Below, piece after piece: positions 13,633 through 23,497 of a stretch of 25,145 bases of DNA (within the stretch, counting starts at the first letter, position 1; every line of letters begins with the position of its first letter). The stretch spans positions 1 through 25,145 of the forward strand of contig JABJCF010000507.1 of NCBI GenBank assembly GCA_018665625.1, in the 5' to 3' direction. The notes beneath the pieces are model-generated. The model worked only from the letters and a program-made list of their open reading frames with translations, had not been told where the DNA came from and did no database searches. Made by a program: the position numbers and the translations under genes. Source of the stretch: Nitrospina sp. Lineage in GTDB: Bacteria; Nitrospinota; Nitrospinia; Nitrospinales; VA-1.

Positions 13633-14397
13633 TCATTCGTCAGAAAGTTTTTTGCCAGTTGGATTAAATATTTTGAAATGGCCCATGTCACGTTTTGCCA
13701 TGGCATATTTTAGCGAGGTTCTCAGGACTCCCATTCCATAAGTGACGCTGCGGCTGAAACTGATCGAGGATGCATCGTCAAAATAGAGTGCGGGGCAGGA
13801 AACTTCCCCCACCTCGAATCCGAAATAGAGGGTTTGGCAAAGCATCTCATTATCAAACACAAAGTCATCTGAGTTTTCCAATAGTGGAATTGCTTCCAAA
13901 ACCCTGCGACTGAACGCCCGATAACCCGTGTGATATTCAGAGAGTTTTTGCTGAATTATTGTGTTCTCGGTAAATGTTAAAAACCGGTTGGACGCATATT
14001 TATAAAACGGCATCCCACCCCTCATTGCTTTGTTTCCGAGGATGCGTGAACCAATCACAGCATCAAATATGCCTTCTGCGATCATGGATGCCATTGGGGT
14101 GATGAGTTTCGGGGTGTACTGATAATCTGGGTGCAGCATGATGACGATATCGGCACCATGGTTCAGAGCTTCTTGATAACAAGTTTTTTGATTGCCCCCA
14201 TAGCCCTTGTTTTCAGTATGAACAAAGGTTTTAATTCCCAATCCTTTTGCCACTTCTACGGTTTGGTCGTGGCTGGCATCGTCCGTTAAAATAACTTCGT
14301 CTACGATATCTTTAGGAATTTCATCGTAGGTTTTTTGCAGGGTTTTTTCAGCGTTGTAGGCGGGCATTACAACGCAAATTTTTTGACCATTTATCAT
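13633..14397 (-). CDS. Family 2 glycosyltransferase (polyprenyl-phosphate sugar transferase-like)
   Basis: 254-residue soluble GT-A fold enzyme. The N terminus is KICVVMPAYNAEKTL, with the nucleotide-sugar-binding LTDDASHDQT at about residues 37-46 and IVIMLHPDYQY at about 84-94 supplying the metal-binding acidic region. GSRILGNKAMRGGMPFYKYA and EYHTGYRAFSRRVLEAIP are typical of the dolichyl/undecaprenyl-phosphate mannose or glucose synthase branch. There are no C-terminal membrane helices, so it may act with lipid-linked acceptors at the membrane surface. The donor sugar cannot be read from sequence. It converges with the usher gene (34-base gap) and diverges from leuB, so it is transcribed on its own; a link to fimbriae is not supported. 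Confidence 0.8.
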   Translation of the reverse strand: MINGQKICVVMPAYNAEKTLQKTYDEIPKDIVDEVILTDDASHDQTVEVAKGLGIKTFVHTENKGYGGNQKTCYQEALNHGADIVIMLHPDYQYTPKLITPMASMIAEGIFDAVIGSRILGNKAMRGGMPFYKYASNRFLTFTENTIIQQKLSEYHTGYRAFSRRVLEAIPLLENSDDFVFDNEMLCQTLYFGFEVGEVSCPALYFDDASSISFSRSVTYGMGVLRTSLKYAMAKRDMGHFKIFNPTGKKLSDE

Positions 14398-14569
14398 AAT
14401 TGTGTAGATCGTAAATTGTATTCAATTTTTTTAAGTTCGGCGGCTATGATAATGCAAAAATAAAAATTTACAACTTACTTTAACCCGCTTGCGTTTACGC
14501 ATTGTAATATTACCGCTGGTTTGGGATACTTGGCAAAAATTATGATTCAAGAGGAGATTTACCGTAGAT

Positions 14570-15658
14570 ATGAAAACTGAATTCAATATTGCTGTTTTTC
14601 CGGGAGATGGTATTGGACCTGAGGTGGTTGCAGAAGCCATAAAAGTTCTAAAAATTATCGAGTCTAAGCTCGGTTTGAAAATTACCTTAAGCGAAGCTCC
14701 GGTGGGAGGGGCAGGTTATGAGGCTACGGGGCACCCTTTACCGGATGCCACCCTGGATATAGCCAAAAATGCCGATGCAGTATTGCTGGGGGCTGTGGGT
14801 GGACCCAAATGGGAGACTATCGATTTTTCGTTACGTCCAGAGCGAGCCTTGTTGGGCCTGCGTTCCAACCTGGGGCTTTATGCCAATTTGCGACCGGCGC
14901 AAATCTTTCCCGCTTTGGTCGATGCATCTACTCTGAAGAGAGAAGTAGTAGAAGGATTAGACCTTCTGGTCGTTCGCGAGTTGACGGGGGGTATTTACTT
15001 TGGAGAGCCTCGGGGAGTGGGCACAAACGATAAAGGAGAACGCCATGGTTTTAACACATTGGTTTATTCCGAGCCTGAAATTGAAAGAATATCCAAAATT
15101 GCTTTTGATGTGGCGAGAAAAAGGAATGGCAAAGTTTGCTCTGTAGATAAGGCTAATGTGCTAGAGGCTACCGGATTTTGGCGTGAGGTGGTTACCAAAC
15201 TTCATTCCCAATATTCTGATATTGAGCTTTCGCATATGTATGTCGATAACTGTGCGATGCAGTTGGTTCGAAACCCCAAACAATTTGACGTTATCCTGAC
15301 CACAAATATGTTCGGCGATATTTTAAGTGACGAGGCTTCTATGTTGACAGGGTCTATTGGCATGTTGCCTTCTGCAAGTCTCGGTGAAAAATACGCGATG
15401 TATGAGCCTATTCATGGCAGTGCTCCTGATATTACTGGCAAAGAATTGGCGAATCCATTGGCTACGATTTTGTCTGTTGGAATGTTGTTCAAATATTCCC
15501 TGGATAAAGAAGAGCCAAATGCCTGGATAGAAAAGGCTGTGGAATCTGTATTGGGGCAGGGAATGCGTACAGCAGACATTATGTCAGACGGAATGAAACA
15601 AGTTGGAACCCGTGAAATGGGGGATCTGGTAGCAGCAGAATTGGAGAAAATGAATTGA
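14570..15658 (+). CDS. leuB: 3-isopropylmalate dehydrogenase
   Basis: 362 residues, standard for LeuB, which oxidises and decarboxylates 3-isopropylmalate with NAD+ in leucine synthesis. [11 protein letters not shown] is at the N terminus. [16 protein letters not shown] provides substrate-binding arginines, and [16 protein letters not shown] follows. The [19 protein letters not shown] and [19 protein letters not shown] blocks hold the metal-binding aspartates. [18 protein letters not shown] is the NAD+ site typical of NAD- rather than NADP-dependent members. The ATG at 14570 has AGAGGAG about 13 bases upstream, somewhat distant. Its stop codon overlaps the start of asd, so the two are one transcription unit. 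The 172-base divergent region upstream contains TGCGT/ACGCA arms at 14490-14501, a possible operator. Confidence 0.95.
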   Translation: MKTEFNIAVFPGDGIGPEVVAEAIKVLKIIESKLGLKITLSEAPVGGAGYEATGHPLPDATLDIAKNADAVLLGAVGGPKWETIDFSLRPERALLGLRSNLGLYANLRPAQIFPALVDASTLKREVVEGLDLLVVRELTGGIYFGEPRGVGTNDKGERHGFNTLVYSEPEIERISKIAFDVARKRNGKVCSVDKANVLEATGFWREVVTKLHSQYSDIELSHMYVDNCAMQLVRNPKQFDVILTTNMFGDILSDEASMLTGSIGMLPSASLGEKYAMYEPIHGSAPDITGKELANPLATILSVGMLFKYSLDKEEPNAWIEKAVESVLGQGMRTADIMSDGMKQVGTREMGDLVAAELEKMN

Positions 15659-16671
15659 TCGGGAAAAAGGAAAAATACAATGTTGCCATAGCAGGTGCTA
15701 CTGGTGCTGTCGGAAGAAAAATGCTGGAAATTCTGGAGGAGAGGAACTTTCCTGTAGAACGGCTTAAACCTTTGGCTTCGGCTCGCTCTGCTGGAATGGT
15801 GCTGGACTTTAAAGGGGAGAAAATTACGGTCGAAGAATTGAGGCAGGATTCTTTCACTGGTATGGATATCGCCCTGTTTTCTGCTGGCGCTGGGATTAGC
15901 CGGGAGTTTGCGCCTTCGGCGGTAAAATCTAATTGTGTTGTTATAGATAATAGCAGTGCATATCGCATGGAGCCTGATATTCCACTGGTAGTCCCAGAGG
16001 TGAACCCAGAGGCCATTGGAGAGGAACCCGGAATCATTGCCAACCCAAACTGTTCGACTATTCAAATGGTGTTGGCACTGAAACCAATCCATGAAAAATT
16101 TAAGATCAAACGGGTGGTGGTCTCCACTTACCAATCCGTTTCAGGTTCGGGTCAAAAAGCCATAGATGAGTTAAAAAATCAAACCCAGGAGTTGCTGAAC
16201 GGAGGTGTTGCCTCACCTAATGTATATCCTCATCAGATAGCATTTAACTGCTTGCCTCATATAGATATTTTTCTGGATAATGGTTACACCAAGGAAGAGA
16301 TGAAAATGGTCAGCGAGACTCAAAAAATTCTCGGTGATAGCTCAATCCAGGTATGCCCGACAACCGTCCGCGTGCCGGTTTTTTATTCTCACTCTGAGGC
16401 ATTGAATGTTGAGACAGAAGGCCCAATCACAGCTTCGGCGGTTAGACAGCTTTTGTCAGAGCAGCAAGGCGTCTCAGTAGTCGATGACCCTCAGAATAAT
16501 AGCTACCCTCTGGCTATTGCAGGGGAGAATAAAGATGAAGTTTTTGTAGGCCGAATTAGGGATGATATTTCCCGGGACAGGGCCGTCAACTTTTGGGTTG
16601 TTTCTGACAATTTAAGAAAAGGTGCGGCCCTCAATGCCGTTCAAATTGCAGAACTGCTCATTACGCGTTGA
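15655..16671 (+). CDS. asd: Aspartate-semialdehyde dehydrogenase
   Basis: 338 residues. It reduces aspartyl phosphate to aspartate semialdehyde, a precursor of lysine/diaminopimelate, threonine and methionine. The N-terminal NADP site is [31 protein letters not shown] and [11 protein letters not shown] follow, and the catalytic cysteine is in [13 protein letters not shown] (about residue 127). [17 protein letters not shown] and the C-terminal [11 protein letters not shown] complete the family. The start is TTG at 15655, inside the TTGA that also holds the leuB stop. GGAG at 15643-15646 is a proper ribosome binding site and an in-frame stop directly upstream leaves no earlier start. Translation is therefore coupled to leuB. 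Confidence 0.95.
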   Translation: MIGKKEKYNVAIAGATGAVGRKMLEILEERNFPVERLKPLASARSAGMVLDFKGEKITVEELRQDSFTGMDIALFSAGAGISREFAPSAVKSNCVVIDNSSAYRMEPDIPLVVPEVNPEAIGEEPGIIANPNCSTIQMVLALKPIHEKFKIKRVVVSTYQSVSGSGQKAIDELKNQTQELLNGGVASPNVYPHQIAFNCLPHIDIFLDNGYTKEEMKMVSETQKILGDSSIQVCPTTVRVPVFYSHSEALNVETEGPITASAVRQLLSEQQGVSVVDDPQNNSYPLAIAGENKDEVFVGRIRDDISRDRAVNFWVVSDNLRKGAALNAVQIAELLITR

Positions 16672-16709
16672 ACCCATTTCTTAGATTTCCACAGATTTCG
16701 CTTCCTCAC

Positions 16710-16738
16710 TTGACATTGAATGCCCATAAGTATATAAA
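16710..16738 (+). promoter_or_regulatory. Near-consensus sigma-70 promoter for the coiled-coil gene
   Basis: TTGACA (16710-16715, perfect -35) and TATAAA (16733-16738, five of six to TATAAT) are separated by 17 bases. Transcription would begin near 16745, leaving a leader of about 60 bases before the ATG at 16805. It is the best promoter match in the window, so the downstream protein is probably abundant. Confidence 0.75.
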
Positions 16739-16804
16739 AACATAGTGCCTTAGGGAATTTTGGCAGCTTTTTTTTGTGAAAATAAACTTAATAGGACATT
16801 TGTT

Positions 16805-19087
16805 ATGGCAGAAGAACCCGGAACTGAAAATCCCCGTGGTTCAGCAGGTGGGCAAAGCCCGGAAATTCCTGCTGGCTTTAATTCCAAAGAGTTTATGGAG
16901 TTGATCAAGCTCGCTTCTCACGAGCGCAAAAATCTCCAGCTTCTGGTTGAGTATTTTGAAAAGAAATCAGAGGAAATGGATGAAAGAAAACAATTCTTTG
17001 ACCAGATGAGCGGTCAAGTTCCCGACACCCTTCGCAAACTGGATACGTTGAATATACGTTTTGAGGAAATCAAAACATTTGATGTCCGCATTCGCGATTT
17101 TCAACTCATATCTAAAGAACTGTCCTCCAACTACAATACCCTGAAAAGAGAGCTGGACGAATTACATTTGCTCAATGAGCATGTAGACCAAAAGACCAAA
17201 AGCCTGAACCAGCAACGCGTCATTGTCGAAAAAGCTAATGAAGATGCGGGGCGCCTGAATGTTCTTGTTTGGGATATGGATTCCAAGGTCAAAAAGATTC
17301 GTGAAGAAGCAAAGCTAATAAAATCGGCCGATCACAACGTAAATCGTCTTGAGCATATGTTGGATAGTGTTTCAAATCAGGTTCAGGATGTGGTCAATAT
17401 GAAAGGTCTTCTCAAAACCGCCTCGGGGAAAATAGAGGTGATGAGAGACACGCTTTCGGAGTTGGATAGTAAATACGAAAGAATTAAGCAAGACAAAGAC
17501 GCAATAGAAAATCATACGCGCGATACCGAAGAACTGAAATATGTTCTGTCAGAAGTGCAGGGGGATTACGAAAATCTGTTGGGGCAAAATCACATGATTC
17601 GAGAGACTCAGGACTCTCTCAACAGTTTGATGCAACAGATTAGTGAACTGAAAATAGAATCGAAAAACATTTCTGTAAAAAATGAAATGATTCGTAGCAT
17701 TACCGGGCGTTTGCGAGAGTTGGACTCGATATCTGTTGATGTTGAAACAAAGATTGTTCGAATTCAGGATGAAAAGGCAATCATTGAAAAGACAGAAGAG
17801 AAAATCCAAAAACTGAATTCATTCCTCATCGATAATCTCAGCAACAAGATGAAGCTCCTAAAAGATGAGATGAAGGTAATCGATGATGCCAACGAAAGGA
17901 TGAGTCGGTTTAATGTCATGGCTGAGGAGGCTGAACAAAAAGTTCAGCGTTTGGATCAGGACCTGGCCAAAATTGACACCATCACCGACACCTTGAAACA
18001 GGTCGGAGTTCTAAACGAGTCTACCCAGCAGCAGATGGATGAAATTATCCGAAAGCAGCAGTTGGTAGACCAGGTAGATAAGAAGGTTAATGACTTAAGT
18101 TCCATGGTGATCAGTCTGGATGTAAAAATGGAAACTCAGATGCAAAGAAAAGCCCTGATAGAAAAAATGGAGAAGAAGGTTGATGGGCTCGATTTCTTCA
18201 TCGAAGAGGCCAATATTAAGATCGCCAAGGTAACAAAAAAGATAGATTTTCTTGAAAAGATTGATCAGAAACTGGAAGATTTAAAATCCATGGCTAACTT
18301 GGTCGAAGAGAAAATTTTAGATTTGGCGAAGGAAAAAGCCGCGATTGATGATCAAGAAAAACGAATGAATAATATTTCATCGAAATTAAGCATTCAGGAA
18401 ATCGAATTGCGTACTCGATTTAAAGAGGTTCAGGAAGCTAAAGATGAGATCGGAAAAATTGATCAGATCAGGAATGAGCTTGGACAGGTCACCACCAATT
18501 TCGAAGAAAAAGTCGAAGAGCTCAACAAAGAGTCAGCTCAAGTAAAGAAAACAGAGGATAAACTCCAGGAATTGGATGCTTTAATGAAAGACCTGAGAGC
18601 GCGTCAGGAAAACCTGGATGAAAAGCAAGAGTCCATTTTGGAAGTAGAGAAGAAAATGGATCACTTGAACAATATTCTTGAGAGGACTGAAGCTCGCATT
18701 GTTAAAGTGACCAGCAATGAAGAAAAAGTTAAGAAAACTCAACAAGCTCTTGGCGAACTTGAGGTGGTTATCAATCGGACGAATGTCGAAAAAGCTAGAA
18801 TTGATAAAGAACGAGATAATCTGGATAAAATAAACCTGAATATTGAAAAGCTTACAACTATCACTGAAGATGCAGAATCAAAAATTGATATTTTGAATAG
18901 CAAGATCAATGTTTTGGATGATGTCGATAAGAGATTGAGCATGTTGAATCTTCTCGCCGAAGACGTGAATGTCAAGGTTCAAAATCTCAAGAAGGAAGAA
19001 ACGATAATCACTAAAGCAGGTGAACAAATAACGGAATTAAAGTTTTTATTAAGTGAAGTGGAAAATAAAAAGAATAACCCCGGTTGA
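16805..19087 (+). CDS. Coiled-coil protein made of about twenty 31-residue repeats, function unknown
   Basis: 760 residues from ATG 16805 with AGGA nearby; the frame is open to TTG 16760, but that lies close to the promoter's start site and has no ribosome binding site. There is no signal peptide, membrane segment or nucleotide-binding motif, so it should be cytosolic. Residues 1-30 are Gly/Pro-rich and disordered; about 30-75 are helical; 75-115 hold two shortened repeats. From residue 116 to 740 the chain divides into 20 contiguous repeats, 18 of exactly 31 residues, one of 32 (333-364) and one of 35 (551-585), plus a 20-residue partial repeat to the end. Each repeat has hydrophobics at positions 2, 5, 8 or 9, 12, 16, 19 and 26, often Lys at 15 and Leu at 5. 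Cysteine is absent from the repeats. I recognise no family; a filament or scaffold role is inference. Confidence 0.9.
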   Translation: MAEEPGTENPRGSAGGQSPEIPAGFNSKEFMELIKLASHERKNLQLLVEYFEKKSEEMDERKQFFDQMSGQVPDTLRKLDTLNIRFEEIKTFDVRIRDFQLISKELSSNYNTLKRELDELHLLNEHVDQKTKSLNQQRVIVEKANEDAGRLNVLVWDMDSKVKKIREEAKLIKSADHNVNRLEHMLDSVSNQVQDVVNMKGLLKTASGKIEVMRDTLSELDSKYERIKQDKDAIENHTRDTEELKYVLSEVQGDYENLLGQNHMIRETQDSLNSLMQQISELKIESKNISVKNEMIRSITGRLRELDSISVDVETKIVRIQDEKAIIEKTEEKIQKLNSFLIDNLSNKMKLLKDEMKVIDDANERMSRFNVMAEEAEQKVQRLDQDLAKIDTITDTLKQVGVLNESTQQQMDEIIRKQQLVDQVDKKVNDLSSMVISLDVKMETQMQRKALIEKMEKKVDGLDFFIEEANIKIAKVTKKIDFLEKIDQKLEDLKSMANLVEEKILDLAKEKAAIDDQEKRMNNISSKLSIQEIELRTRFKEVQEAKDEIGKIDQIRNELGQVTTNFEEKVEELNKESAQVKKTEDKLQELDALMKDLRARQENLDEKQESILEVEKKMDHLNNILERTEARIVKVTSNEEKVKKTQQALGELEVVINRTNVEKARIDKERDNLDKINLNIEKLTTITEDAESKIDILNSKINVLDDVDKRLSMLNLLAEDVNVKVQNLKKEETIITKAGEQITELKFLLSEVENKKNNPG
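17150..19024 (+). repeat. Tandem 31-codon (93-base) protein repeat array
   Basis: Repeats begin at residues 116, 147, 178, 209, 240, 271, 302, 333, 365, 396, 427, 458, 489, 520, 551, 586, 617, 648, 679 and 710 of the coiled-coil protein. Examples of repeat starts are KVNDLSSMV, KVDGLDFFI, KLEDLKSMA, NIEKLTTIT and RLSMLNLLA. At DNA level the units are strongly diverged, so this is an old, selected periodicity and not a recent expansion. Confidence 0.85.
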
Positions 19088-19256
19088 TCTAGGTTTTTTG
19101 GGGAAGAGAGTTCGATAGTTCTCTATTTCTCCTTAGTCTCCTGTTTTCATATAGGGTAGCCATCCTGTTGAATCAAACTCAAATATTTAAAACTCCAGAA
19201 AAATCTAAAGGATACTTTTTTATCTAAATTTATTCTTCTATCAAAAAGGATTGTTA

Positions 19257-20108
19257 ATGTCGGAAAAAATTATTGGTGTGATAGGCGGTAGCGGCTTGTA
19301 CCAGATGGAAGGGCTTGATGTTACCGATAAAATTGCAATCGATACACCCTATGGTTCGCCCTCTGATGAAATTATTATCGGTACCTTGCGTGGAAAAAAA
19401 TTGGCTTTTTTACCCCGTCATGGGGTGGGTCATTTTATCCCCCCATCCGAGATAAATTTTAGGGCTAATATTTTTGCTATGAAAAAACTGGGTGTGCAAA
19501 AAATTATTTCCGTAAGCGCAGTGGGTAGCATGAAGGAAAAATATCCTCCGGGCCACTTTGTAGTGCCCGATCAATTTATTGATAGAACCCATCAGCGTAT
19601 CAGTACCTTTTTTACCAAGGGAATGGTTGGGCATGTAAGTTTGGCAGATCCTATTTGCGGTGCAACAGCGGATGCTCTTTTTAATGCTGCTGAAAAGGCC
19701 GAGGCAATCGTTCATAAGGGAGGGGTCTATATTTGTATTGAAGGGCCACAGTTTTCAACTCGTGCTGAATCCAATGTTTATCGACAGTGGGGAGTTGACG
19801 TTATCGGAATGACAAACGTAACAGAAGCTAAGCTCGCCCGTGAAGCAGGTCTTTGCTATTCCACTTTGGCTTTGGTAACGGATTTTGATTGCTGGCATAT
19901 AGAAGAAGAGCCTGTAACCTTGGAAGCTGTTCTTGAGATCATGCACCAAAATGTGGAAAGGGCACAAAAGGTTATAAACGAACTGGTTCCTTTAATGGAT
20001 AAAATAGATTCTTGTGGGTGTGCGGATGCTGCCAAGCAAGCAATTGTGACGGACCCAAAAAAGATCCCAGAAAAACTTAAAGAAGATCTTTCAATTTTAT
20101 TTGGATAA
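19257..20108 (+). CDS. mtnP: S-methyl-5'-thioadenosine phosphorylase
   Basis: 283 residues from ATG 19257, six bases after AAAAAGGA; a TTG two codons earlier overlaps that spacer and is less likely. The enzyme splits methylthioadenosine with phosphate to adenine and methylthioribose-1-phosphate in methionine salvage. The N-terminal IIGVIGGSGLYQMEG holds the phosphate-binding GGSG. FLPRHGVGHFIPPSEINFRA is the family signature; YICIEGPQFSTRAES and GVDVIGMTNVTEAKLAREAG carry base and ribose contacts; LVTDFDCWH follows. NVTEAKLARE fits MTA phosphorylase better than purine nucleoside phosphorylase. Its stop is four bases before hemL, so the two form one operon. Confidence 0.93.
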   Translation: MSEKIIGVIGGSGLYQMEGLDVTDKIAIDTPYGSPSDEIIIGTLRGKKLAFLPRHGVGHFIPPSEINFRANIFAMKKLGVQKIISVSAVGSMKEKYPPGHFVVPDQFIDRTHQRISTFFTKGMVGHVSLADPICGATADALFNAAEKAEAIVHKGGVYICIEGPQFSTRAESNVYRQWGVDVIGMTNVTEAKLAREAGLCYSTLALVTDFDCWHIEEEPVTLEAVLEIMHQNVERAQKVINELVPLMDKIDSCGCADAAKQAIVTDPKKIPEKLKEDLSILFG

Positions 20109-20112
20109 TTAA

Positions 20113-21402
20113 ATGAAAAAGGACAATTCCAGCCTGTTATTTTCAAGGGCTAAAAAAGTAATGCCGGGAGGAGTGAATAGTCCCGTGCGCGCTTTTAATG
20201 CAGTAGGTGGGGAGCCACTATTTATTAAAAGTGCACAAGGTTCAAAAATTACGGATGTCGACGGGAATGAGTTCATTGATTACGTTGATTCCTGGGGACC
20301 TTTAATTTTTGGACATGCCCACCCAAGCATTGTTGAAGCCGTTACGCGTCAGGCAGAGTTGGGTACCAGTTATGGTGCATCGACCGAGCTTGAAATAGAA
20401 CTTGCCGAAAAAGTGGTGAATGCTGTTCCCTCTATTGATGTAGTTCGTATGGTCAATTCCGGTACAGAAGCCGTAATGAGTGCCTTAAGACTGGCAAGAG
20501 GTATAACCGGGCGGGATAAAATTGTAAAGTTTGAAGGATGTTATCATGGACATGGTGATAGCCTTTTAGTAAAGGCCGGTTCGGGTTTGGCATCACTGGG
20601 TATTCCAGATTGTCCGGGGATTGTTTCAAGCCTTGCAGAAAAAACCTTGAACCTTCCTTTTAATGATGCGGATTCCGTTCGCGAGTTATTTCAGAAGCAG
20701 GGCAGTGAGATTGCGGCTTTAATTGTTGAACCTATTGCTGGGAATATGGGGGTCATCCCACCTAAGCCTGGTTTTTTGGAAACCCTTCGGGAAGAGACGA
20801 AAAAAGCGGGTGCGCTCTTAATATTTGATGAAGTGATTACAGGATTCAGAGTATCTTTGGGAGGGGCGCAACAGATTTTTGGTGTTACACCTGATATTAC
20901 CTGTCTGGGAAAAATCATAGGGGGCGGACTTCCAGTAGGTGCTTACGGGGGAAGTAAAGAAATTATGGATCATATTTCCCCGGTTGGTTCAGTCTATCAG
21001 GCTGGAACTTTATCAGGCAATCCTCTGGCTATGGCTGCAGGTAATGTTGTGCTTAATCTGTTGGCAGAAGCACAGATTTATGAGTTGTTGGAAGAAAAAT
21101 CTAAAAAGTTGTGTAGTGGATTAGAAAAAAATGCCCAGGAACTGGGAGTGCCAGCTCGCTTTACGCGCGTCGGTTCGATGTTTTCAATGTTTTTTACTAA
21201 TCAGGAAATTGAAAATTTTGAAACGGTGAAAACCTGTGATACGGAATTTTTTAAACGTTATTTTAATGGATTGCTAGAAGAGGGGGTTTACATCGCTCCT
21301 TCACAGTTCGAGGCAGGTTTTATGTCTGCCATTCATTCAGATATGGAAATCGACCAAACAATTGATGCTAACTTTAAGTCGTTAAAGGCCGCACTCGGCT
21401 AA
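20113..21402 (+). CDS. hemL: Glutamate-1-semialdehyde 2,1-aminomutase
   Basis: 429 residues, the normal length. This PLP enzyme converts glutamate-1-semialdehyde to 5-aminolevulinate, the last step of the C5 route to heme. Signatures are [13 protein letters not shown] at the N terminus, [39 protein letters not shown] (PLP-pyridine aspartate) and [17 protein letters not shown], with the Schiff-base lysine near residue 267. [17 protein letters not shown] follows. It is translated from an ATG four bases after mtnP with a weak ribosome binding site, so it probably relies on coupling. A 20-base palindrome lies between it and eno. Confidence 0.95.
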   Translation: MKKDNSSLLFSRAKKVMPGGVNSPVRAFNAVGGEPLFIKSAQGSKITDVDGNEFIDYVDSWGPLIFGHAHPSIVEAVTRQAELGTSYGASTELEIELAEKVVNAVPSIDVVRMVNSGTEAVMSALRLARGITGRDKIVKFEGCYHGHGDSLLVKAGSGLASLGIPDCPGIVSSLAEKTLNLPFNDADSVRELFQKQGSEIAALIVEPIAGNMGVIPPKPGFLETLREETKKAGALLIFDEVITGFRVSLGGAQQIFGVTPDITCLGKIIGGGLPVGAYGGSKEIMDHISPVGSVYQAGTLSGNPLAMAAGNVVLNLLAEAQIYELLEEKSKKLCSGLEKNAQELGVPARFTRVGSMFSMFFTNQEIENFETVKTCDTEFFKRYFNGLLEEGVYIAPSQFEAGFMSAIHSDMEIDQTIDANFKSLKAALG

Positions 21403-21420
21403 CACGAATCACTAATGTTT

Positions 21421-21440
21421 CCACTTCTTTAAAGAAGTGG
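21421..21440 (+). promoter_or_regulatory. 20-base perfect palindrome between hemL and eno
   Basis: CCACTTCTTTAAAGAAGTGG is its own reverse complement. It lies 18 bases after the hemL stop and 19 before eno. As RNA it would fold with a tight AT loop but is followed by TTCTAAAAAG, so termination would be weak. It could be a processing or stabilising hairpin, or an operator for eno. Confidence 0.5.
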
Positions 21441-21459
21441 TTCTAAAAAGAGAAGGATT

Positions 21460-22746
21460 ATGAGTGAAATTATTGGTGTGCAGTCCAGGCAGATTTTAGA
21501 TTCGCGGGGTAACCCGACCTTGGAAGTCGATGTGATGCTCGAGAGCGGCGCTATGGGAAGGGCGGCGGTTCCTTCAGGCGCTTCAACAGGTTCTCGTGAG
21601 GCGGTTGAACTGCGTGATGGCAATAAAAATGTTTTTATGGGTAAAGGCGTTCAAAAGGCTGTCAAAAATGTAAACAGTAAAATTGCCGCTGAGATTGTGG
21701 GTGTTGAAGTTACGGAACAGGTTTTAATAGATCGCTTGATGATTGAAATGGATGGCAGTTCGAATAAAGCCAAGCTGGGTGCAAATGCAATTCTTGGGGT
21801 TTCCCTTGCTGTCGCTCAAGCTGCCGCCAATGATTTGGATTTACCTTTGTTTCAGTACATCGGTGGCTGTAATGCTAAAGAACTACCCGTACCCATGATG
21901 AATGTTTTAAATGGCGGAGCGCATGCAGATAATAATGTTGATATCCAGGAGTTTATGATTGTGCCAGTGGGTGCCAATACTTTTTCATCGGCTTTGCAAA
22001 TGGGGGTAGAGGTGTTTCACCATTTGAAAGGGGTATTAAAAAAAGGCGGATTCAATACTGCAGTAGGGGACGAAGGCGGTTTTGCGCCTGACTTAGAATC
22101 CAATGAACAAGCTATTGAAGTTTTAATAAAAGCTGTCAAAAGTGCAGGTTATAAAATTGGTAAAGATATTCTTATTGCCTTAGATGTGGCGGCCAGCGAG
22201 CTTTACTCCAAAAATAAGTACACGCTTGCGGCAGAAAACAACGTTAAATTGTCATCCACTCAGATGGTCGATTATTTGTCGGGTTTGGCTGCGAAGTTTC
22301 CCATAATAAGCATTGAAGACGGCTTGGCAGAAGATGACTGGGAGGGTTGGAAACAATTAACCGAAAAACTCGGTGACCGTGTTCAAATTGTTGGTGATGA
22401 CCTCTTTGTGACCAATACGAAAATCCTGGAAAAGGGAATTAAGAAAGGTGTTGGCAATTCAATTTTAATTAAAGTTAATCAGATAGGAACACTCACCGAA
22501 ACTCTAGATGCTGTAGAAATGGCAAAACGCGCCGGCTACACAGCGGTAATTTCTCATCGTTCAGGGGAAACAGAAGATACCAGCATTGCTGATATATCAG
22601 TTGCTGTTAATGCGGGACAAATTAAAACAGGTTCTTTATGTCGCACAGACCGAACAGCCAAGTACAATCAACTATTACGGATCGAAGAGATCCTGGGCCA
22701 TACAGCGATCTATCGAGGAAAAGATGTGTTTTATAACCTGACTTGA
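21460..22746 (+). CDS. eno: Enolase
   Basis: 428 residues, standard length. It interconverts 2-phosphoglycerate and phosphoenolpyruvate in glycolysis. The N terminus has [16 protein letters not shown] and the catalytic loop [45 protein letters not shown] and [11 protein letters not shown] carry catalytic and Mg-binding acidic residues. [16 protein letters not shown] has the catalytic lysine, and [18 protein letters not shown] is the family signature. The ribosome binding site is GAAGGA. ftsB follows 42 bases later, an eno-ftsB order also common in proteobacteria. Confidence 0.97.
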   Translation: MSEIIGVQSRQILDSRGNPTLEVDVMLESGAMGRAAVPSGASTGSREAVELRDGNKNVFMGKGVQKAVKNVNSKIAAEIVGVEVTEQVLIDRLMIEMDGSSNKAKLGANAILGVSLAVAQAAANDLDLPLFQYIGGCNAKELPVPMMNVLNGGAHADNNVDIQEFMIVPVGANTFSSALQMGVEVFHHLKGVLKKGGFNTAVGDEGGFAPDLESNEQAIEVLIKAVKSAGYKIGKDILIALDVAASELYSKNKYTLAAENNVKLSSTQMVDYLSGLAAKFPIISIEDGLAEDDWEGWKQLTEKLGDRVQIVGDDLFVTNTKILEKGIKKGVGNSILIKVNQIGTLTETLDAVEMAKRAGYTAVISHRSGETEDTSIADISVAVNAGQIKTGSLCRTDRTAKYNQLLRIEEILGHTAIYRGKDVFYNLT

Positions 22747-22788
22747 ATAGGGCTGCATCTACATAATTAAAATCTATTTTCTTTTGCA

Positions 22789-23103
22789 ATGAATAATAAT
22801 TCAAATTATCAAAAAATAATTTTACTCAGCCTTGGTTTTTTTATGTTGCTGATTGTCATGGCTGTGTTTCATGAAAATGGAATTTTGAATGCTTTTCGAT
22901 TCGAGCAAGAGCAGGTAAAAATGAAAGAAGAGAATGAAGGCTTGAGAAGGCAAAATGATTTGCTCCGACAGGACATCCACTCCCTGAAATCAGATCCTTA
23001 TGCTATCGAAAAGATTGCCAGGGAAAAGCTGAATCTTGCCAAATCAGGCGATCAAGTCTACCGAATTGTCTCCACGAAAAGAAAACTTCCGCAAGTAAAC
23101 TAG
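22789..23103 (+). CDS. ftsB: FtsB/DivIC-type cell division protein (septum formation initiator)
   Basis: 104 residues: a short cytoplasmic N terminus, one membrane helix (IILLSLGFFMLLIVMAVF, about residues 10-27), then a periplasmic coiled coil (QEQVKMKEENEGLRRQNDLL) and the conserved DPYAIEKIAREKLNLAKSGD, typical of the FtsB/DivIC family. It should join FtsL and FtsQ in the divisome and relay activation of septal peptidoglycan synthesis. No clear ribosome binding site precedes the ATG. Position directly after eno supports the assignment. Confidence 0.87.
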   Translation: MNNNSNYQKIILLSLGFFMLLIVMAVFHENGILNAFRFEQEQVKMKEENEGLRRQNDLLRQDIHSLKSDPYAIEKIAREKLNLAKSGDQVYRIVSTKRKLPQVN

Positions 23104-23497
23104 GACAGATCGTATAAAATATTTGCTTTAAAACACCCCTGTTTTTTTCATCTCCCCTGAATTATAGAATTCCTGGCCCATAAACCTTTTTAAATAAATG
23201 GTTATCTCTGCTTAAAATTTGAGCGGGTTTGGGGACCTTATCAAGGTAAAAACCGGTGTTTCAACTGGAAAGAGAAAATCTGCTAAATTCTTGAATTAAT
23301 GATTGATATTTTTAATTTAAGTGGTAAAGTGATTGCACCGATTTAAAGTATATGGGTTTTTCCACAGGTTCCTATGTTGAACTAATCTGTGAGAAAAATT
23401 TTTGAGCAAGTTAGTTGTGGAGGCAATTTGCTTGAAAATTTAATTTATAACTAATAGCCATTTATAAATATCAATAGCTTGTTTTTAAGGAGGGAGC
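23104..23497. other. Gene-free stretch between ftsB and the IHF/HU-type gene
   Basis: About 394 bases, AT-rich, without a credible reading frame or RNA gene. TTGATA (23303-23308) and TAAAGT (23325-23330), 16 bases apart, make a modest sigma-70-like promoter for the DNA-binding protein, with a leader of about 160 bases. No strong terminator is seen after ftsB. Confidence 0.45.

Noticed and set aside
15412..16134. 240-codon open frame on the minus strand across leuB and asd
   Set aside because: It overlaps two unmistakable enzymes, and its composition (many His, Ser and Phe in irregular order) is that of an antisense frame.
16760..16804. Longer coiled-coil protein from TTG 16760
   Set aside because: The start would be only about 15 bases from the predicted transcription start, with no ribosome binding site, and the added residues do not fit the disordered N terminus.
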